Assembly (NCBI GenBank): GCA_002402165.1
Contig: NVVI01000054.1
Span: forward strand, 1-8,454
Direction: 5' to 3'
Length of the DNA: 8,454 nt
Origin: Flavobacteriales bacterium
Lineage (GTDB): Bacteria; Bacteroidota; Bacteroidia; Flavobacteriales_E; Vicingaceae
A model generated the notes under the pieces. It had not been told where the DNA came from. It saw nothing but the letters and a program-made list of their open reading frames with translations, and searched no databases. This document shows positions 1 through 6,220 of the stretch, piece after piece. How positions within the stretch are numbered: the first letter of the stretch is position 1; each line of letters opens with the position of its first letter. The translations under genes and the position numbers were made by a program.

Positions 1-9
1 CCAAGGCAT

Positions 10-37
10 AGTAATTTGTTTTTTATTCCAAATTACT
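10..37. repeat. 9-bp stem-loop near the left edge
   Basis: The arms AGTAATTTG (10-18) and CAAATTACT (29-37) are perfectly complementary around a T-rich 10-nt loop. Neither strand has a T-run after the stem, so it does not read as a standard intrinsic terminator. It lies ten bases left of the 23-bp tandem repeats and may belong to the same mobile-element remnant or to the 3' flank of a gene beyond the edge. Confidence 0.5.
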
Positions 38-47
38 CCCTAAAAAG

Positions 48-93
48 TGTAAAGGATGTCCCTTTAACTTTGTAAACTATGTCCCTTTACCAT
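48..93. repeat. Two tandem 23-bp repeats, possible insertion-sequence end
   Basis: Two copies sit head to tail with a period of exactly 23 bp (48-70 and 71-93). Each has the core TGTAAAnnATGTCCCTTTA; the first 19 positions differ only at positions 7-8 (GG versus CT). Ends that start with TGT and carry several internal copies of a transposase-binding repeat are known from IS21- and IS481-type elements, and this resembles such an end from memory. Seen in the sequence: the direct repeats. Inferred: the mobile-element origin. With TGT as the outer edge, the element body should lie to the right, but no transposase frame or inverted partner end is visible there. If the reading is right, this is a solo or decayed end. 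Confidence 0.5.
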
Positions 94-356
94 ACCGTTG
101 TTACCGCCAACGACAACTGTATGTTGCGTTTTAATCTGTTTATTAATAGTTACTAAACTAATGAAATTTTGTAGAAGCTTCAAGCTGTGATACTTTTTCA
201 AGTAGGCAAGTAGTTTCGCTGTCCGAAGCAAGGATGCAACTTGCAAAGCCAATTAATAAGCACCTACGAAATGAATGGGGAACACTACCAACTTATCAAA
301 AAACTACAACTGTTCGCAACCAAAATGCAATATTACAGAGTGTTGGGCTTAGTTTT
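94..356. other. Spacer without a convincing gene
   Basis: Short open frames exist on both strands (minus 64-252, plus 241-426). Their products show no recognisable domain, signal peptide or conserved motif, and the plus frame runs into the 3' end of the minus-strand gene at 357. There is a short imperfect inverted repeat around 105-125 (GTTGT and ACAAC arms around CCGCCAACG). Otherwise nothing is recognised. It may be decayed mobile DNA, given the repeats just to its left. Confidence 0.5.
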
Positions 357-734
357 TTATTGTTTTAGTTCTAATTCTTTTTCTGTATTGAAAAGTTGGG
401 TTCCAGAGCATTCTCCAGTTATATAGGTATTGTCTGAATACAAACTTGCAAAAATGAAATATTCTTCTCCAATCCCCATTCCAAATTGACAGGATGTCCT
501 TGCTAAAGTTCTTATTTCGATTAGCTCAGAAGTCAAGTTCCCTTTGTAGAGTTTTTCGATTCTCACTTTATAATAGTGGAATCTATCAATTGTCTGTTCA
601 GATATTATTTTTCCTTTAAATGCGATATCAGCGGATTTAGAGTATTCATTTAATTTTAATCCGCCATTTGCACATCGACAAGAGTAACTTTTAAAGGAAA
701 CTAGTATAAATAATATGAGTATTATTTTTTTCAT
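357..734 (-). CDS. Small secreted NTR/TIMP-like domain protein
   Basis: The 125-residue product begins with a signal peptide: lysines at 2-3, a hydrophobic core at about 4-13, and S-Y-S before Cys19. Cutting there leaves a mature protein starting C-R-C (Cys19, Cys21). The rest fits the netrin-like/TIMP fold: ADIAFKGKI (35-43), a strand ending KLYKG (61-65), then CQFGMGIGEEYFIFA (82-96) and a final Cys in TGECSGT (106-112). The four cysteines (19, 21, 82, 109) are spaced much like the first disulfides of TIMPs, where a C-x-C N terminus pairs with two later cysteines. In animals TIMPs block metalloproteases; the bacterial role is unknown and inhibition is only a hypothesis. A lipoprotein is less likely because the residues before Cys19 do not make a good lipobox. 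A TATATTTG box at 835-842 may be its promoter, giving a leader that contains the 30-bp palindrome. Fold assignment is fairly sure, function is not. Confidence 0.75.
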   Translation of the reverse strand: MKKIILILFILVSFKSYSCRCANGGLKLNEYSKSADIAFKGKIISEQTIDRFHYYKVRIEKLYKGNLTSELIEIRTLARTSCQFGMGIGEEYFIFASLYSDNTYITGECSGTQLFNTEKELELKQ

Positions 735-785
735 TTTCTATTAAGATGCAATATTGAAGTTATTTCCATAATTAAGGCCAACAAC

Positions 786-815
786 CGGATAAAGTGCACT
801 AGTGCACTTTATCCG
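786..815. repeat. Perfect 30-bp palindrome
   Basis: The left half is CGGATAAAGTGCACT (786-800) and the right half is its exact reverse complement (801-815); the flanking bases do not extend it. No T-run follows on either strand, so it is not a typical terminator. It lies 49 bp downstream of rnhB and 51 bp upstream of the start codon of the NTR-like gene, within the leader expected from the TATATTTG box at 835-842. It could be a dimeric regulator's operator, an RNA hairpin in that leader, or an intergenic repeat. Confidence 0.85.
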
Positions 816-834
816 CATTATGTGTTTTGTTTCT

Positions 835-842
835 CAAATATA
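835..842 (-). promoter_or_regulatory. TATATTTG box, candidate Bacteroidota -7 element
   Basis: On the minus strand this reads TATATTTG, an exact match to the TAnnTTTG -7 consensus described for Bacteroidota. No clear TTG at the usual distance upstream is seen, only a TTTAG-like stretch. It lies about 22 bp past the rnhB stop and about 100 bp before the start of the NTR-like gene, so that gene can be transcribed independently of rnhB. The match is short in AT-rich DNA. Confidence 0.4.
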
Positions 843-863
843 AACTATTTATACTAAACTGAA

Positions 864-1463
864 TTAGATGTCCAACGTCAACTGCTCTGGTAATAGCCTG
901 AAAGACATTCTGTGAATACTGGTTGTTCCAATCTTTCTTATTGCGTCTCTGTGTACTTTAGTTGGATAACCTTTGTTTTTATTCCAAGCATACTCTGGCT
1001 GCTTTTGGTGAGCATCAAACATAAAGTCATCTCTGTATGTCTTTGCTAAGATAGAGGCTGCAGCTATGGATAAAAATTTACCATCCCCTTTTATGATGCA
1101 CTCATGTGGAATGCTAGGGTAAGGGTTAAAACGATTTCCATCAATGAGTAATAATTCTGGAATTGAACTTAATTTTTCTACAGCTCGGTGCATGGCTAAA
1201 AAAGAAGCATTCAAAATGTTTATTTTATCAATTTCAACATTATCAACTATTCCAACAGCAAAAGCAATTGCTTCTCTTTCAATTTCTGTCCTTAGGATTT
1301 CTCTTTTCTTTTCAGAAATTTGTTTAGAATCGTTTAAGATGTTGTTTTTGTAATCTTTAGGTAAAATAACTGCAGCAGCATAAACTGGTCCAGCCAAGCA
1401 GCCTCTTCCGGCTTCATCACAACCAGCTTCAATTAATTTTTTTTGAAAATAGGATTTTAGCAT
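864..1463 (-). CDS. rnhB: Ribonuclease HII
   Basis: This cytoplasmic, metal-dependent endonuclease cuts the RNA strand of RNA-DNA hybrids and starts removal of ribonucleotides misincorporated into DNA. The 199-residue product is a normal full length. The signature [15 protein letters not shown] spans 13-27. The four acidic catalytic residues expected of type 2 RNases H are present: Asp16, Glu17, Asp108 in LLLIDGN, and Asp127 in IIKGD. The family segment [14 protein letters not shown] follows at 132-145. The ATG at 1463 puts the first catalytic Asp at residue 16, as in other RNases HII, which supports this start. The gene lies 73 bp downstream of the glycosyltransferase gene on the same strand, and that spacer holds three hairpins. 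No clear promoter box is seen, so readthrough from upstream is possible. It is a housekeeping gene unrelated to the polysaccharide genes. Confidence 0.97.
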   Translation of the reverse strand: MLKSYFQKKLIEAGCDEAGRGCLAGPVYAAAVILPKDYKNNILNDSKQISEKKREILRTEIEREAIAFAVGIVDNVEIDKINILNASFLAMHRAVEKLSSIPELLLIDGNRFNPYPSIPHECIIKGDGKFLSIAAASILAKTYRDDFMFDAHQKQPEYAWNKNKGYPTKVHRDAIRKIGTTSIHRMSFRLLPEQLTLDI

Positions 1464-1478
1464 TATTTTTATGAATTG

Positions 1479-1493
1479 CCGGATTTATTCCGG
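1479..1493. repeat. Small GC hairpin before rnhB
   Basis: The arms CCGGA (1479-1483) and TCCGG (1489-1493) enclose a 5-nt loop. It lies 15 bp upstream of the rnhB start codon and is the nearest to rnhB of three consecutive hairpins. It could affect translation start of rnhB if transcribed from the glycosyltransferase gene. Confidence 0.45.
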
Positions 1494-1495
1494 TA

Positions 1496-1511
1496 TCTGT
1501 TTACTAACAGA
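1496..1511. repeat. 6-bp hairpin, middle of three
   Basis: TCTGTT (1496-1501) and AACAGA (1506-1511) pair around a 4-nt loop. It lies between the CCGGA hairpin and the CCCCGAA hairpin, separated from each by only one or two bases. Confidence 0.45.
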
Positions 1512-1512
1512 C

Positions 1513-1532
1513 CCCCGAAAATAAATTCGGGG
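1513..1532 (-). terminator. Candidate hairpin terminator after the glycosyltransferase gene
   Basis: CCCCGAA (1513-1519) and TTCGGGG (1526-1532) form a 7-bp GC-rich stem with a 6-nt loop. It begins four bases past the stop codon of the minus-strand glycosyltransferase gene, the right place for a terminator. No T-tract follows in that direction, so it may act weakly, protect the 3' end of the message, or simply be an intergenic repeat. Confidence 0.4.
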
Positions 1533-1536
1533 ATAA

Positions 1537-2664
1537 TTAATTTTCAATAGTTTTTATTATCGATTCCCAAAGTAAATCACCAGTTTTTTTCCAACTAAAT
1601 TTTTTAGCTTGAATTTTACTTTTTTCAACCAACTCATTTCTGAGGTTTTCATTAGAGAAAATTTTTACCATAGCGGCAGTAATTTCATCTACAGAAAATG
1701 GGTCTACCAAAATTCCAGCATCTTCAACAACTTCTGGCATTGAAGTTATGTTTGATGTAATTACTGGAACGCCACAACTCATAGCTTCTACTAAAGGAAT
1801 TCCAAAGCCTTCAAAAATTGGCACATAAGTTAATGCGTAAGCTGAAGCGGTAATTTTATACAATTCATTTTCACTTACTCTTCCAGTAAAAATGATGTCA
1901 TTTTTATATTTTAGCTGGGTGTAAGTTCTTTCAATTGCTGCCGTCCACCACATTTTTTTACCAACAACTAATAATTTAAAATCAGTATCTAATTGTGATT
2001 TAAATTGATCAAACGCTTTAAAAAGATTAATGAGGTTTTTTCTTGGATGTAATGTTCCTACAAATAAGAAAAAAGATTTTCCATCTGAATAACTGTTTTG
2101 AACAATTGTTTTATCCTCTTTTAAAATAGGTTTGTAGTTGTTGTTAGGACCATTGTAAACGACATCTATTTTTTCCTTTTTTATTTTATAAGTGTCGATT
2201 ATATCTTTTTTAGAGAATTCTGAAACTGTTGCTATACGATTTGCTTTATCAGCAAATTTTGGAAAATACTTACAGTAGAATTTTCTTAATAATACTGGTA
2301 AATGTTTTGGATGATGTTCGAAATTTAAATCATGTATTATGCTCAATGTTTTGGTTCTTGTTTTTAAAGGAATCATCCCGTCTGTACCAACAAATATATC
2401 AGCATTTAATCTTTTTAATAATCTATTTAAAGAGTATTGGTACCAAATTTTGTATAAAAAAGGATGACGAGCTTGTGGTCCAATCACTTCCGCTTTAATG
2501 TTTTTAGCAAATACAAAATCGGGGTGAGGCTCTCGATCAAAAATAAAAACGAATTCTGTAGTCGGATTACTTGTTGCAATTTGCTTAAAAGACTCATAGG
2601 TAAAAACGCCTATTCCATCCATATGATCTTTTATAAGAAGTCGAGTATTTACAGCAATTTTCAA
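1537..2664 (-). CDS. Family GT4 glycosyltransferase (GT-B fold)
   Basis: This is a cytoplasmic, retaining sugar transferase that would add a sugar from a nucleotide donor to a growing lipid-linked oligosaccharide. The 375-residue product is full length. It starts MKIAVNTRLL with the glycine motif DGIGVFTYE (16-24), typical of the acceptor domain. It continues with LSIIHDLNFEHHP (107-119) and TVSEFSKKDI (146-155). The donor domain opens with FVGTLHPRKN (201-210), including the Arg208-Lys209 pair that normally contacts the donor phosphates. It carries the E-x7-E motif in FEGFGIPLVEAMSCG (Glu285 and Glu293), followed by SMPEVVEDAG (308-317). The donor sugar cannot be told from sequence. The gene is divergent from the flippase gene across 69 bp, which suggests it serves the same polysaccharide. 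A weak TACTTTCG box at 2680-2687 on its strand could be its promoter. Confidence 0.93.
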   Translation of the reverse strand: MKIAVNTRLLIKDHMDGIGVFTYESFKQIATSNPTTEFVFIFDREPHPDFVFAKNIKAEVIGPQARHPFLYKIWYQYSLNRLLKRLNADIFVGTDGMIPLKTRTKTLSIIHDLNFEHHPKHLPVLLRKFYCKYFPKFADKANRIATVSEFSKKDIIDTYKIKKEKIDVVYNGPNNNYKPILKEDKTIVQNSYSDGKSFFLFVGTLHPRKNLINLFKAFDQFKSQLDTDFKLLVVGKKMWWTAAIERTYTQLKYKNDIIFTGRVSENELYKITASAYALTYVPIFEGFGIPLVEAMSCGVPVITSNITSMPEVVEDAGILVDPFSVDEITAAMVKIFSNENLRNELVEKSKIQAKKFSWKKTGDLLWESIIKTIEN

Positions 2665-2692
2665 AGGCTAATTTTACAACGAAAGTAATAAT

Positions 2693-2716
2693 ATTGAATA
2701 AGATAAGTTATTTTTG
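2693..2716 (+). promoter_or_regulatory. Promoter-like motif before the flippase gene
   Basis: The stretch ends in TATTTTTG (2709-2716), which fits the TAnnTTTG -7 consensus of Bacteroidota, and has a TTG at 2694-2696. The 12-bp gap between them is shorter than the published spacing to a -33 TTG, so that TTG may not be the -33 element. It lies 17 bp before the GTG start of the flippase gene, implying a very short leader. It matches the motif at 4180-4203 at 20 of 24 positions. Confidence 0.45.
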
Positions 2717-2733
2717 TTCGAAATCAATTCTTA

Positions 2734-4176
2734 GTGCAGAGAAAATTCATAACCAATTTAGCATTGCTATTAGTTCTTAATTTTTTAATTAAGCCATTTT
2801 GGATATTTGGGATTGACCTTGAGGTGCATAATTTATTTGTAGAGAGTTATGGTACTTATTTTGCACTATTTGGATTTTCTATGCTATTTAATATATGCTT
2901 AGATTTTGGAATTACTACCTTTAATAGTCGAAATATAGCCCAAAACCATCAACAGTTAACGAAATATTTTTCGGGTATTGTGGTGTTTAAGCTTTTGTTA
3001 GCAATGCTTTATTTCCTAATCAGTATGGGAGTTGGGCTTTTGGTTGGTTTTAATGCTGAAGAATTTTATATGTTATTTTTCTTATCAATTAACCAATTTT
3101 TGATTTCTTTCATTCAATACTTACGGTCAAATGTAGCTGGTTTACAGTTATTTACTTTAGATAGTTTGCTTTCAGTGTTAGATAAATTCCTAATGATTAT
3201 TTTTTGTTCCATTTTATTATGGAGCAATCTTTTTAAGATAAAATTCGAATTAATACATTTTGTTTATGCTCAAACTGCAGCTTATGGATTAACAGTATTT
3301 ATAGTGTTTTTAATTGTTGCTGCTAAATCTGGTCAATATCGTTTTAATATAAATAAGTCGTTTTTACTTTTAATTCTTAAACAAACTTATCCTTATGCTT
3401 TACTAGTCTTAATGATGACTTTTTATTACCGTTTAGATGGTATAATGTTGAAACAAATGCTTCCAGATGGTGAACTTCAAGCATCAATTTACGCTCAGGC
3501 ATATAGGTTGATGGATGCTTCAACTCAGGTAGGAGTTCTTTTTGCAGCTCTTTTATTGCCGATGTTTGCTAATATGATTAAGAACAATAAAAAAGTTGAT
3601 GAATTGGTACGGTTATCTTTTAGTTTGCTATTTGTTCCAGCACTTGTTATTGCATTTTTTTCTTATAGTTTCTCACAAGAAATTATGGCAATTCTATATC
3701 ATGCAAATATAGCTGCTGCTGCTAGTGTTTTTAAAATATTGATGTTATGCTTTGCAGCTATAGGCATAACCTACATATTAGGAACGTTACTAACTGCAAA
3801 TGGCAGTTTAAAAGTACTTAACATGATGGCTCTTTCAGGAATGATATTAAATTTTGTGCTGAACATAATACTTATACCAACATTTAAAGCTGAAGGTTCT
3901 GCGTATGCTAGTTTGGCCACTCAGGTATTAATTGTATTAGCTCAGATACTAGTAGCCTATAGAGTATTTAAGTTTAATATAAATTGGAAGTTTTTGGCGT
4001 CTCTTGGTGTTTATATAATTGCCATTTATATGCTGACTTTAGGGGTTAAGATTTATGTTTCTGAATTTTATCTTCAGTTTATTTTGTTTATCCTTGTTTC
4101 GGCAATATTGGCAGTATTGCTAAGGGTAATAAATCTTAAAAAAATGTATCATATCCTTATCAATAGGGAGTTCTAG
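2734..4176 (+). CDS. wzx: Wzx-type oligosaccharide flippase (MOP superfamily)
   Basis: This inner-membrane protein would flip the undecaprenyl-linked repeat unit from the cytoplasmic to the periplasmic face. The 480-residue product is hydrophobic throughout, with roughly 12-14 membrane segments. Its N terminus (PFWIFGIDLEVHNLFVESYG at 21-40, then FNICLDFGITTFNSRNIAQ at 52-70) is typical of Bacteroidota flippases. Charged residues lie in the membrane segment YYRLDGIMLKQ (231-241), and ALLLPMFA (272-279) and LLTANGSLKVLN (352-363) follow the family pattern. The start is a GTG: an in-frame stop at 2704 limits extension and no in-frame ATG or TTG lies between it and the GTG. No Shine-Dalgarno sequence is seen, as is usual in this phylum. 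A 73-bp spacer with its own promoter-like motif separates it from the chain-length genes. Alternatives within the superfamily, such as a lipid II flippase, are less likely given the neighbours. Confidence 0.92.
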   Translation: MQRKFITNLALLLVLNFLIKPFWIFGIDLEVHNLFVESYGTYFALFGFSMLFNICLDFGITTFNSRNIAQNHQQLTKYFSGIVVFKLLLAMLYFLISMGVGLLVGFNAEEFYMLFFLSINQFLISFIQYLRSNVAGLQLFTLDSLLSVLDKFLMIIFCSILLWSNLFKIKFELIHFVYAQTAAYGLTVFIVFLIVAAKSGQYRFNINKSFLLLILKQTYPYALLVLMMTFYYRLDGIMLKQMLPDGELQASIYAQAYRLMDASTQVGVLFAALLLPMFANMIKNNKKVDELVRLSFSLLFVPALVIAFFSYSFSQEIMAILYHANIAAAASVFKILMLCFAAIGITYILGTLLTANGSLKVLNMMALSGMILNFVLNIILIPTFKAEGSAYASLATQVLIVLAQILVAYRVFKFNINWKFLASLGVYIIAIYMLTLGVKIYVSEFYLQFILFILVSAILAVLLRVINLKKMYHILINREF

Positions 4177-4179
4177 GAA

Positions 4180-4203
4180 ATTGATTAAAATTAGGTATTT
4201 TTG
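4180..4203 (+). promoter_or_regulatory. Promoter-like motif before the wzz-wzz-wzy operon
   Basis: TATTTTTG (4196-4203) fits the TAnnTTTG -7 consensus, with a TTG at 4181-4183, again 12 bp upstream. It closely matches the motif in front of the flippase gene (20 of 24 positions). It starts four bases past the flippase stop codon and 70 bp before the first Wzz start, allowing separate transcription of the three downstream genes. Confidence 0.5.
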
Positions 4204-4207
4204 CCAT

Positions 4208-4223
4208 TCTCTAAAATTAGAGA
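4208..4223 (+). repeat. Short palindrome just downstream of the -7 box
   Basis: TCTCTAA (4208-4214) and its complement TTAGAGA (4217-4223) flank AA. It begins five bases after the TATTTTTG box, so it would overlap the expected transcription start or the first bases of the leader. It could be an operator or a small 5' hairpin; a chance AT-rich palindrome is also possible. Confidence 0.5.
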
Positions 4224-4249
4224 TTTAAGAATAAACGTAGCATTATATA

Positions 4250-5266
4250 ATGGATAGTAATACTAAAAATAACACCGACTTAAATTCAGCTAATTTATTT
4301 GTGTTTTTTTATAAATGGAGAAAACCACTTTTAATAGTTACACTTGTAGCAATAATAAGCTCTGTAGTTGTTTCATTACTTATTGAAAATAAGTATGAAT
4401 CAACTGTAGTAATGTTTCCAACCACTACAAGTTCGATTTCTAAGGCCTTAATATCTGAGCATAATAATGGTAAGCAAGATGTATTAAGACTAGGTGAGGA
4501 AGAAGAAGCTGAGCAAATGCTTCAAATTTTATACTCGGATGAAATAAGGAATAGAATAATTGATAAATATAATTTAGCACAGCATTATGATATTGACGAT
4601 GATGTTGACTATAAATTTACTAAACTGCAAAGAGAGTATGAAAGTAATGTAACTTTTAACAGAACTAAATTCATGTCAGTTGAGATTACTGTTTTGGATC
4701 ATAATGCTGATACTGCTGCAATGATAGCAAATGATATAGCAAATTTTTTAGATACTGTTAAAAATAGGATGAGAAGAGAGGTAGCGTTGCAAGCATTAGA
4801 GATTGTAGAGGATGAATACAACAATCAGGCAGGTTATATTCAAGAGCTTGATGACTCTTTAGAATTAATTAGAAATTTAGGAATTATTAATGTTAGAGCT
4901 CAAACAGAAAGATTGACTGAACAAATGGCGATAGCTATTTTACAAGGTAAAAAAAGTGCAACAAAAGCGTTAAAAGCAGAGTTAGACACTCTGAGTAAGT
5001 ATGCTGGTATATTTACTAATATACAAGAACAAATCCTTTTAGAACAAGAAAGATTAGTTTTACTTCGGTCAAAATATAGAGAAGCTAAAGTAGATGCAGA
5101 AAGATATTTACAACATAAATTTATTGTGAATAATGCATATCCTGCAGAAAAAAAATCTTATCCTATTAGATGGTTAATTGTAGTTGTTTCAACTTTCTCG
5201 TCTTTTCTTTTAACGTTAGTTTGTATTTTATTTTTTGAAAGTATTAAGTCAATCAATTTCAAATAG
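4250..5266 (+). CDS. Wzz-like polysaccharide chain-length protein (first copy)
   Basis: Wzz-type co-polymerases are inner-membrane proteins that set the length of chains made by Wzy. The 338-residue product has the family layout: a short cytoplasmic N terminus, a first membrane helix at about 27-45, a large periplasmic region opening with KYESTVVMFP (48-57), a long helical, coiled-coil-like part at about 170-290, and a second membrane helix at about 307-329 preceded by PAEKKSYPIRW. It ends soon after that helix with no Walker motifs or tyrosine cluster, so there is no fused BY-kinase as in Wzc. Compared with the second copy it has about 18 extra residues at 57-88, including an acidic GEEEEAE run. 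It shares LQREYESN (126-133) and QHYDID (111-116) with near-equivalents in that copy. Its TAG stop is followed directly by the ATG of the second copy in the same frame. Confidence 0.88.
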   Translation: MDSNTKNNTDLNSANLFVFFYKWRKPLLIVTLVAIISSVVVSLLIENKYESTVVMFPTTTSSISKALISEHNNGKQDVLRLGEEEEAEQMLQILYSDEIRNRIIDKYNLAQHYDIDDDVDYKFTKLQREYESNVTFNRTKFMSVEITVLDHNADTAAMIANDIANFLDTVKNRMRREVALQALEIVEDEYNNQAGYIQELDDSLELIRNLGIINVRAQTERLTEQMAIAILQGKKSATKALKAELDTLSKYAGIFTNIQEQILLEQERLVLLRSKYREAKVDAERYLQHKFIVNNAYPAEKKSYPIRWLIVVVSTFSSFLLTLVCILFFESIKSINFK

Positions 5267-6214
5267 ATGACTGAAAATAATATATATAAAAGTTTATTTT
5301 CAATTTTAATTAACAAGATAAAGTTATTTATTATTGTTGCCTTAATATCGACAGTTGCTTCTGTTATTTTTTCATCTCCATTTTTCATTTCTCCAAAATA
5401 TAAAACGGAAGCCGCACTATATCCATCTAATTTGGTTCACTACAGCAGTGAATCTTCGACAGAACAGTTGCTTCAGTTGTTTTTTGGGAATGATATAAGA
5501 GATAGTATTATTAACAAGTTTGATTTAATAGCTCATTATGATATAGATACATCTTCAAGTGGATACTTGTTTAATCTTCATAGAGAATACAATAGCAATA
5601 TTAGTATAAGAAAGACAAATTTTGAATCTGTTCAAATAGAAGTATTAGATACAGATCCTGTTATTTCTAGAGATATGACTCAGGAATTAATTAATCAAGT
5701 GAATAAAAAAATTAGATTGTTACATCAAATAAAGGCAAAAGAGATTGCTGTAATAAGAAAAAATGAAATTGATATTAAGAAAGAACTTATAGATACCTTA
5801 GTGGCTCAGATAAAAGTATATAGTGTTAAATATGGATTACTAGATTATATTCAGCAATCACGAGAAGTTACAGCTGGTTATATGAATATGTTATTAGAGA
5901 GTAAAAAAGGTCAATCCATGCAAAAAGCTGAAAATTTATATGAAAACTTAAAACAAGAAGGGCGTCATTTCCATGACTTACACCATCAATTAAATTTAGC
6001 TAGGGAAGATTATAACAGGAAATTGATAGGTTATGAAGAGGCTATAACAGATGTAAATAAAAAATTAACGTATACAAATATTATAGTTTTTCCGGAAGTG
6101 GCAGATAAAAAATCTTACCCTATAAGGTGGTTAATTGTTATGCTGTCTTTGCTAGGAAGTCTGTTTTTTACTTTTGTATTGCTATTGTTTTATCATCGTT
6201 TAAAGCATAACTAA
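5267..6214 (+). CDS. Wzz-like polysaccharide chain-length protein (second copy)
   Basis: The 315-residue product is a paralog of the preceding gene and has the same topology: a membrane helix at about 19-38, a periplasmic region beginning KYKTEAALYP (44-53), a helical central part at about 140-265, and a second membrane helix at about 287-309. Segments matching the first copy include GNDIRDSIINKFDLIAHYDI (74-93), LHREYNSN (104-111) and KKSYPIRWLIV (281-291), the last identical in both proteins. There is no kinase domain. The ATG follows the stop of the first copy with no spacer, so translation is very likely coupled. The two may form mixed rings or set different chain lengths; the sequence cannot decide this. 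Confidence 0.87.
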   Translation: MTENNIYKSLFSILINKIKLFIIVALISTVASVIFSSPFFISPKYKTEAALYPSNLVHYSSESSTEQLLQLFFGNDIRDSIINKFDLIAHYDIDTSSSGYLFNLHREYNSNISIRKTNFESVQIEVLDTDPVISRDMTQELINQVNKKIRLLHQIKAKEIAVIRKNEIDIKKELIDTLVAQIKVYSVKYGLLDYIQQSREVTAGYMNMLLESKKGQSMQKAENLYENLKQEGRHFHDLHHQLNLAREDYNRKLIGYEEAITDVNKKLTYTNIIVFPEVADKKSYPIRWLIVMLSLLGSLFFTFVLLLFYHRLKHN

Positions 6215-6220
6215 TTCATT

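Noticed and set aside
64..252. 62-codon minus-strand open frame over the tandem repeats
   Set aside because: Its 3' end lies within the repeats, the product has no recognisable motif, and length and composition fit a chance frame.
241..426. 61-codon plus-strand open frame
   Set aside because: It runs into the 3' end of the well-supported NTR-like gene on the other strand and shows no domain or signal.
786..815. Intrinsic terminator for rnhB
   Set aside because: The palindrome is perfect, but no T-run follows on the minus strand and the stem has no spacer for a loop, so it was called a palindrome instead.
1144..1353. Plus-strand open frame inside rnhB
   Set aside because: It lies antisense to catalytic parts of RNase HII and is a shadow of that gene.
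2229..2688. Two plus-strand open frames opposite the glycosyltransferase N-terminal half
   Set aside because: Both are antisense to a conserved gene and lack any recognisable product.
5158..5388. Minus-strand open frame across the Wzz-Wzz junction
   Set aside because: It is antisense to the membrane helices of both Wzz proteins; its apparent hydrophobic content comes from that overlap.
4250..6214. The Wzz pair as one gene broken by a point mutation
   Set aside because: Each half has two membrane helices and a complete periplasmic region, and the second has its own ATG, so these are two whole paralogs.
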